Origin: Bernardetia sp.
GTDB taxonomy: Bacteria > Bacteroidota > Bacteroidia > Cytophagales > Bernardetiaceae
Reading direction: 5' to 3'
DNA: 64,000 bases
Assembly: GCA_020630575.1 (NCBI GenBank)
Contig: JAHDBD010000002.1
Coordinates: forward strand, 186,001-250,000
Part shown: in pieces, positions 60,866 through 64,000 of the stretch
Numbering within the stretch: the first letter of the stretch is position 1
Layout of the letters: every line of letters begins with the position of its first letter
Program-made: the position numbers and the translations under genes
Notes under the pieces: model-generated
Database searches by the model: none
Told to the model about the DNA's origin: nothing
Seen by the model: only the letters and a program-made list of their open reading frames with translations

Positions 60866-61360
60866 GTGCAAAATATATTCCCCAAACTCAATATTCCTTC
60901 TTTTGAAGCCAAAATCAAGCAAGTAGAAAGTAATACTGACAAACTTACCGATAAGATTAAAGATAAATCTACTAAAAAATATCAAATTTTTGATATAATA
61001 CGAAAAAAATGGATTTTACTTACTCCTGAAGAGTGGGTTCGTCAGCATGTCATTCATTTTCTACTTTCTCAAAACTATTCTAAAAACTTAATGCAAATAG
61101 AAAGTGAACATCATTTTCAGGAGCGTAGGAAACGAACTGATATTCTGATTTTTGATAGAAATGGAAATCCTTTTTTGGTTGTGGAGTGTAAAGCTGCTCA
61201 TATTTCGCTTTCTTCTGATGTTTTTTCACAAGTTGCTGTTTATAATTATTGCATTGATGCGCCTTTTGTTATGATAACCAACGGAATGCAATTAGGAGTT
61301 TTTGAAAAAAATACTACTACAAATTCTTATAAAATGATTAAAGATTTACCTATTTTTTAG
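60866..61360 (+). CDS. HsdR N-terminal-type (HSDR_N_2) nuclease-fold protein
   Basis: 164 residues, GTG start. After a polar N-terminus, ILLTPEEWVRQHVIHFLL leads into the PD-(D/E)xK core: RRKRTDILIFDRNGNP with the catalytic-position Asp, and FLVVECKAA with the E-x-K motif. These are the signatures of the stand-alone HSDR_N_2 family that is conserved across Bacteroidota without a restriction operon. No HsdM, HsdS or helicase part is present, so this is not a type I restriction system. Its role is probably in DNA metabolism but is unknown. Confidence 0.85.
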   Translation: MQNIFPKLNIPSFEAKIKQVESNTDKLTDKIKDKSTKKYQIFDIIRKKWILLTPEEWVRQHVIHFLLSQNYSKNLMQIESEHHFQERRKRTDILIFDRNGNPFLVVECKAAHISLSSDVFSQVAVYNYCIDAPFVMITNGMQLGVFEKNTTTNSYKMIKDLPIF

Positions 61361-61396
61361 ATTTACAAAAATTAATTTTTCTAAATTTTCGTGTTT

Positions 61397-62152
61397 ATGA
61401 AAGATGCTCAAAAAACTAAAACTTCTTATTCTACTTGGATTTGGTTAGTAGTCATAATTCTATTTTGGATTGGATTAGCAAAAGGAATTCCTATTTTACT
61501 AAGTCATCTAGCTGATACAGAAATCAAACAAACTTTGCTCCCTTTTCAAAATGAATATTTTTCGTGGTGGGCATACTTCAAAACAGATTCGTATATTTTT
61601 CTCAACGCTCCTTTAGTTCGTGCAAATAGTAGCTGGCGACTATTTTTTGCAATTATTATTTGGCTTGTTTTGATGACACTTATTTATATTCCTTTTTCAG
61701 CTTTTAAGAATAATAAAGTAACTGATACTATTTTTAGAAGCATTGTTTGGATACTGTTTTTTGTAATCACTTTAGCTGTTTATTTTTTACCCTTGCGAGA
61801 AACTATCATTGACACCACTAATAAAGTCTTTTTTGTAAGAGAACAGCCTTTTACTAAAGCTATAAAAATCAATTTTTCGGAAGTAACAGAATTACAATTT
61901 GAAACAAAACGAACTTCAACAGCAGATGAAAATTATTATCTAATTACCTTAGAAGTTTATGTTGCACAACAAAACGGAACAAAAATAAAATTAGGAGAAC
62001 GCCCTTTGCAAGAAATTGATATTAGAAAAGAGAACGAAAGAGAATTGTATAGAAGAGAACCTGCATCCCAAAAGACATTAGATTATATGAAAAATTTAGA
62101 GCTAAAATTGAATGAAATTATTGGAATAAAGGATGATTATAAGCCTTACTAA
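61397..62152 (+). CDS. Hypothetical inner-membrane protein
   Basis: 251 residues from the ATG at 61397; a GTG two codons earlier is the other choice. Three hydrophobic helices are seen (WIWLVVIILFWIGLAKGIPI; LFFAIIIWLVLMTLIYIPF; IVWILFFVITLAVYFLPL), then a beta-rich cytoplasmic or periplasmic domain (NKVFFVREQPFTKAIKINFS, YYLITLEVYVAQQNG). No family is recognised. It follows the HSDR_N_2 gene by 36 bases and is likely co-transcribed with it. Confidence 0.65.
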   Translation: MKDAQKTKTSYSTWIWLVVIILFWIGLAKGIPILLSHLADTEIKQTLLPFQNEYFSWWAYFKTDSYIFLNAPLVRANSSWRLFFAIIIWLVLMTLIYIPFSAFKNNKVTDTIFRSIVWILFFVITLAVYFLPLRETIIDTTNKVFFVREQPFTKAIKINFSEVTELQFETKRTSTADENYYLITLEVYVAQQNGTKIKLGERPLQEIDIRKENERELYRREPASQKTLDYMKNLELKLNEIIGIKDDYKPY

Positions 62153-62184
62153 TTTTTAATAAAAATGATTTAGTTATAATTCCG

Positions 62185-62192
62185 TATTTTTG
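62185..62192 (+). promoter_or_regulatory. Predicted -7 element for the methyltransferase gene
   Basis: TATTTTTG, a full TAnnTTTG match, 58 bases before the ATG at 62251. No TTTG is found 19 bases upstream. Confidence 0.4.
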
Positions 62193-62250
62193 CATAAAAT
62201 TTCAATCCGTAATTTGAATACTTATTTATTCATAAAGAAAAAGCTGTTTT

Positions 62251-63096
62251 ATGGCAATTAGCAATACAGAATTAGAGCAACAAGGAAAACATGAAGACCT
62301 CCACAAAAGAGAAGCTGATTTTCATGACGATTGGGCAACCTCCGAAGACCTTGCAGAAATAGATGTAGTAGCACTTTTTGAAGGACTTTGTGCCATCGAA
62401 AATAGATATATGATTGAGCAAATGGGCAATCTGCAAGGTAAAAAAATACTTGATGTTGGTGCAGGATTGGGCGAAAGCTCAGTTTATTTTGCTATGCAAG
62501 GCGCAGAAGTAACCTATACAGATATTTCTCCACAAATGGGCGAACTTGCAAAAGAGTTAGCCAAACAATATGGAGTAAAAATTAATGTTGTGATTTCTCC
62601 TGCCGAAAAAATGGTTTTTGAGAAGGATTATTTTGATATTGTCTATTGTGCAAACCTAATGCACCACGTTCCCGAATCTGAACATACAATTTGGTTAGAA
62701 AATATACATCAGTTTTTGAGAAAAGGTGGAAAACTCTATACTTGGGATCCAATAAAATATAATCCTGTGATTAATGTTTATCGAAAAATGGCAATGGATG
62801 TCAGAACGATTGATGAAATGCCTTTGGGTTTTGATATTCTAAAAAAATATAAAGCTACTTTTTCCAATGTTCATCACAAAGAATTTTGGCTTTCTACACT
62901 TTGGTTATTCTTGTATTATTATTTGATAAAAGGTTACAATCCTAATAAAATTAGATATTGGAAACGCATTTATAAGGAAAATGAAAAAACAATCGGTTGG
63001 TGGTTTAAGCCTCTTTCAGCGTTAGATAATTTATTATTAAAAATTCCTCTAATTAATAGATTGGCTTGGAATATTGTTATTGTAGCCGAAAAGTAA
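62251..63096 (+). CDS. Class I SAM-dependent methyltransferase
   Basis: 281 residues. SAM-binding motif I is ILDVGAGLGESS (66-77), motif II ends in the acidic VTYTDIS, and motif IV is FDIVYCANLMHHV. The C-terminal half has a hydrophobic segment (STLWLFLYYYLIKGY) suggesting membrane contact or a lipid-like substrate, followed by a basic region. It could methylate a quinone, lipid or sugar; the substrate is unknown. It stands alone and is followed by a terminator at 63124-63163. Confidence 0.9.
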   Translation: MAISNTELEQQGKHEDLHKREADFHDDWATSEDLAEIDVVALFEGLCAIENRYMIEQMGNLQGKKILDVGAGLGESSVYFAMQGAEVTYTDISPQMGELAKELAKQYGVKINVVISPAEKMVFEKDYFDIVYCANLMHHVPESEHTIWLENIHQFLRKGGKLYTWDPIKYNPVINVYRKMAMDVRTIDEMPLGFDILKKYKATFSNVHHKEFWLSTLWLFLYYYLIKGYNPNKIRYWKRIYKENEKTIGWWFKPLSALDNLLLKIPLINRLAWNIVIVAEK

Positions 63097-63123
63097 TTTG
63101 TAGTATAATTTCGCTTATTTTTT

Positions 63124-63163
63124 AAAGCAGAATATAATTCGATTTATGTTCTGCTTTGTTTTA
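63124..63163. terminator. Bidirectional hairpin terminator
   Basis: AAAGCAGAA (63124-63132) and TTCTGCTTT (63149-63157) pair around a 16-base loop, between converging stops at 63096 and 63176. Confidence 0.7.
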
Positions 63164-63175
63164 TTCGTTGTAAAG

Positions 63176-63928
63176 TCATTCTTCACACATCCATTCAAGC
63201 ACAAAAACATAAAAATTATCAGAGTTTTCAAAATTATAACCCTTAATTACATCAATCACTATATGAGTTGCATACTCTTCTAACTCTTCTGGAATCTTCA
63301 TAGTTGGCATAGTATATTTTTCTTTTTCTAAGTTACGCATCGAAATATAATCTAAAAATAGAAATTCATATTCCAAATACTCTCTTATATCTTCACTTTT
63401 ATCTCCATAAGCACAAATAACAATATGCTTTTTAGGATAAATATTTTTAAACTCTTTGGTAAGAGTAATTAAAGAATTTATAGATTTTACTCTTGCTTGA
63501 GCAAACATAGTATACTCTTTGAAGTCAGCATATACTTCTACTCTTCTATTTGCCGATTGATTAAACTTATCTGGAATACCATTTACAGTATTAGGATATT
63601 TAGGTTGGTTTGCTCCATAAAATTCAATTTTTAGACGACAACTATCCACACCGTTTTCTATTAAAAAATTTCTACAAAAATAAACTCTTTCTCTACTAAG
63701 GTTCATTGCTTCAACAGAGTCTTTGCATTCATAAGCATCTGTGTGTCCAATCACTATAAAACTTGCTAACTCATAATCCTGTAATTCGTCTAATAATATA
63801 TATAGCATTTCCTTTTCATCTTTACTTGGTTCTATTTTTCCTTTTTCAAAGTTTATACTAGAAAGTTTATCTGCAAAACTCAAAAAACAATAAAAACAAA
63901 ACAGAAAAGTCAGAATATATTTTTTCAT
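63176..63928 (-). CDS. OmpA-like peptidoglycan-binding protein
   Basis: 250 residues. A signal peptide ends near LSFA (about 19). An OmpA-like domain follows at about 25-137 (INFEKGKIEPSKDEKEMLYI, VIGHTDAYECKDSVEAMNLS, REYVYFC-like RERVYFCRNFLIENGVD, NQSANRRVEV), with the conserved Asp and Arg that hold diaminopimelate. Residues 140-250 form a second region with no recognised domain, ending VLEWMCEE. It anchors to peptidoglycan in the periplasm. The next gene upstream on this strand has nearly the same C-terminal end, so a tandem paralog runs out of the window. Confidence 0.85.
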   Translation of the reverse strand: MKKYILTFLFCFYCFLSFADKLSSINFEKGKIEPSKDEKEMLYILLDELQDYELASFIVIGHTDAYECKDSVEAMNLSRERVYFCRNFLIENGVDSCRLKIEFYGANQPKYPNTVNGIPDKFNQSANRRVEVYADFKEYTMFAQARVKSINSLITLTKEFKNIYPKKHIVICAYGDKSEDIREYLEYEFLFLDYISMRNLEKEKYTMPTMKIPEELEEYATHIVIDVIKGYNFENSDNFYVFVLEWMCEE

Positions 63929-63967
63929 TTTATATCATGATTTTTAATATAAAATAATGTACTTAAA

Positions 63968-64000
63968 TCACTCTTCACATGTCCATTCAAGAACACAAAC
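63968..64000 (-). CDS. C-terminal end of a tandem OmpA-like paralog (cut by window end)
   Basis: Minus-strand codons from the window edge read VCVLEWTCEE then stop at 63968-63970. This nearly repeats the end of the neighbouring protein (VFVLEWMCEE). Only eleven codons are visible, so the call rests on that similarity. Confidence 0.7.
   Translation of the reverse strand, partial: VCVLEWTCEE

Noticed and set aside
60866-61360. Type I restriction-modification system
   Set aside because: Only the stand-alone HSDR_N_2 domain is present; no helicase, methylase or specificity genes are near.

Overview
The window is AT-rich bacterial chromosome. I assign it to the phylum Bacteroidota, most likely a gliding or marine member of the class Cytophagia (order Cytophagales). 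The support is direct: two TonB-dependent receptors with N-terminal carboxypeptidase-regulatory-like domains, one paired with a DUF4249 lipoprotein; a secreted giant protein ending in a type IX secretion sorting domain; promoters of the form TTTG-N19-TAnnTTTG; a GldM-like protein; and many weak or TTG start codons. A Bernardetia/Flexibacter-like organism would fit, but genus is only a guess. I see no rRNA, tRNA, CRISPR array or intact transposon.

Layout. 1-4.2 kb: the 3' part of a RecQ-type helicase cut by the window edge, three tandem SpoIIAA/STAS-like paralogs, a Crp/Fnr-type regulator and a metallo-beta-lactamase-fold protein. 4.2-10.4 kb: envelope genes, namely a TonB receptor with a predicted DtxR/MntR-type operator inside its promoter, a small lipoprotein, an Omp85/BamA-like barrel and a MacB-type permease. 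10.4-18.6 kb: the GTPase Obg, a NarL-type response regulator with its TPR histidine kinase, and a 1366-residue propeller-GAF-SpoIIE phosphatase sensor. 18.7-28 kb: a tandem V4R-like protein with small neighbours, MurA (Asp in place of the catalytic Cys), a DUF6056 membrane protein, a ferredoxin/P-loop kinase/Thg1-like cluster, an acetyltransferase, a CusF-like lipoprotein and an exported MTA/SAH nucleosidase. 28-33 kb: TonB receptor plus DUF4249 lipoprotein, a polysaccharide deacetylase and an outer-membrane protein. 33-38 kb: an isolated ribosomal block rplC-rplD-rplW-rplB-rpsS-rplV-rpsC, lacking rpsJ before it and rplP-rpmC-rpsQ after it, and ending in an S3 protein with an RGG-rich tail. 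38.8-50.2 kb: a T9SS-exported IgGFc-binding-like/LamG protein, a DtxR/MntR regulator, an alpha/beta hydrolase, an M48 protease, an OppC-like permease, a family 2 glycosyltransferase and an MBOAT acyltransferase. 50.4-54.7 kb: a fourth STAS-like protein, an outer-membrane protein, bactofilin overlapping an AtpZ/AtpI-like gene, and two tandem peroxiredoxin-like genes. 54.9-57.2 kb: an EACC1-type protein followed by a caspase-like protease, the best candidate here for a conflict or programmed-death system. 57.3-64 kb: a lipoprotein, a GldM-like protein, a PH-like membrane protein, AMP nucleosidase, an HsdR-N-like nuclease-fold protein, a membrane protein, a methyltransferase and tandem OmpA-like proteins running off the edge.

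The regulator at 43020-43694 and the operator at 6594-6609 suggest one metal-responsive circuit. Many convergent gene pairs are separated by strong hairpins. Several families of short dispersed palindromes recur between genes; one family appears to have entered the coding sequence of the glycosyltransferase and another lies inside the ribosomal operon.
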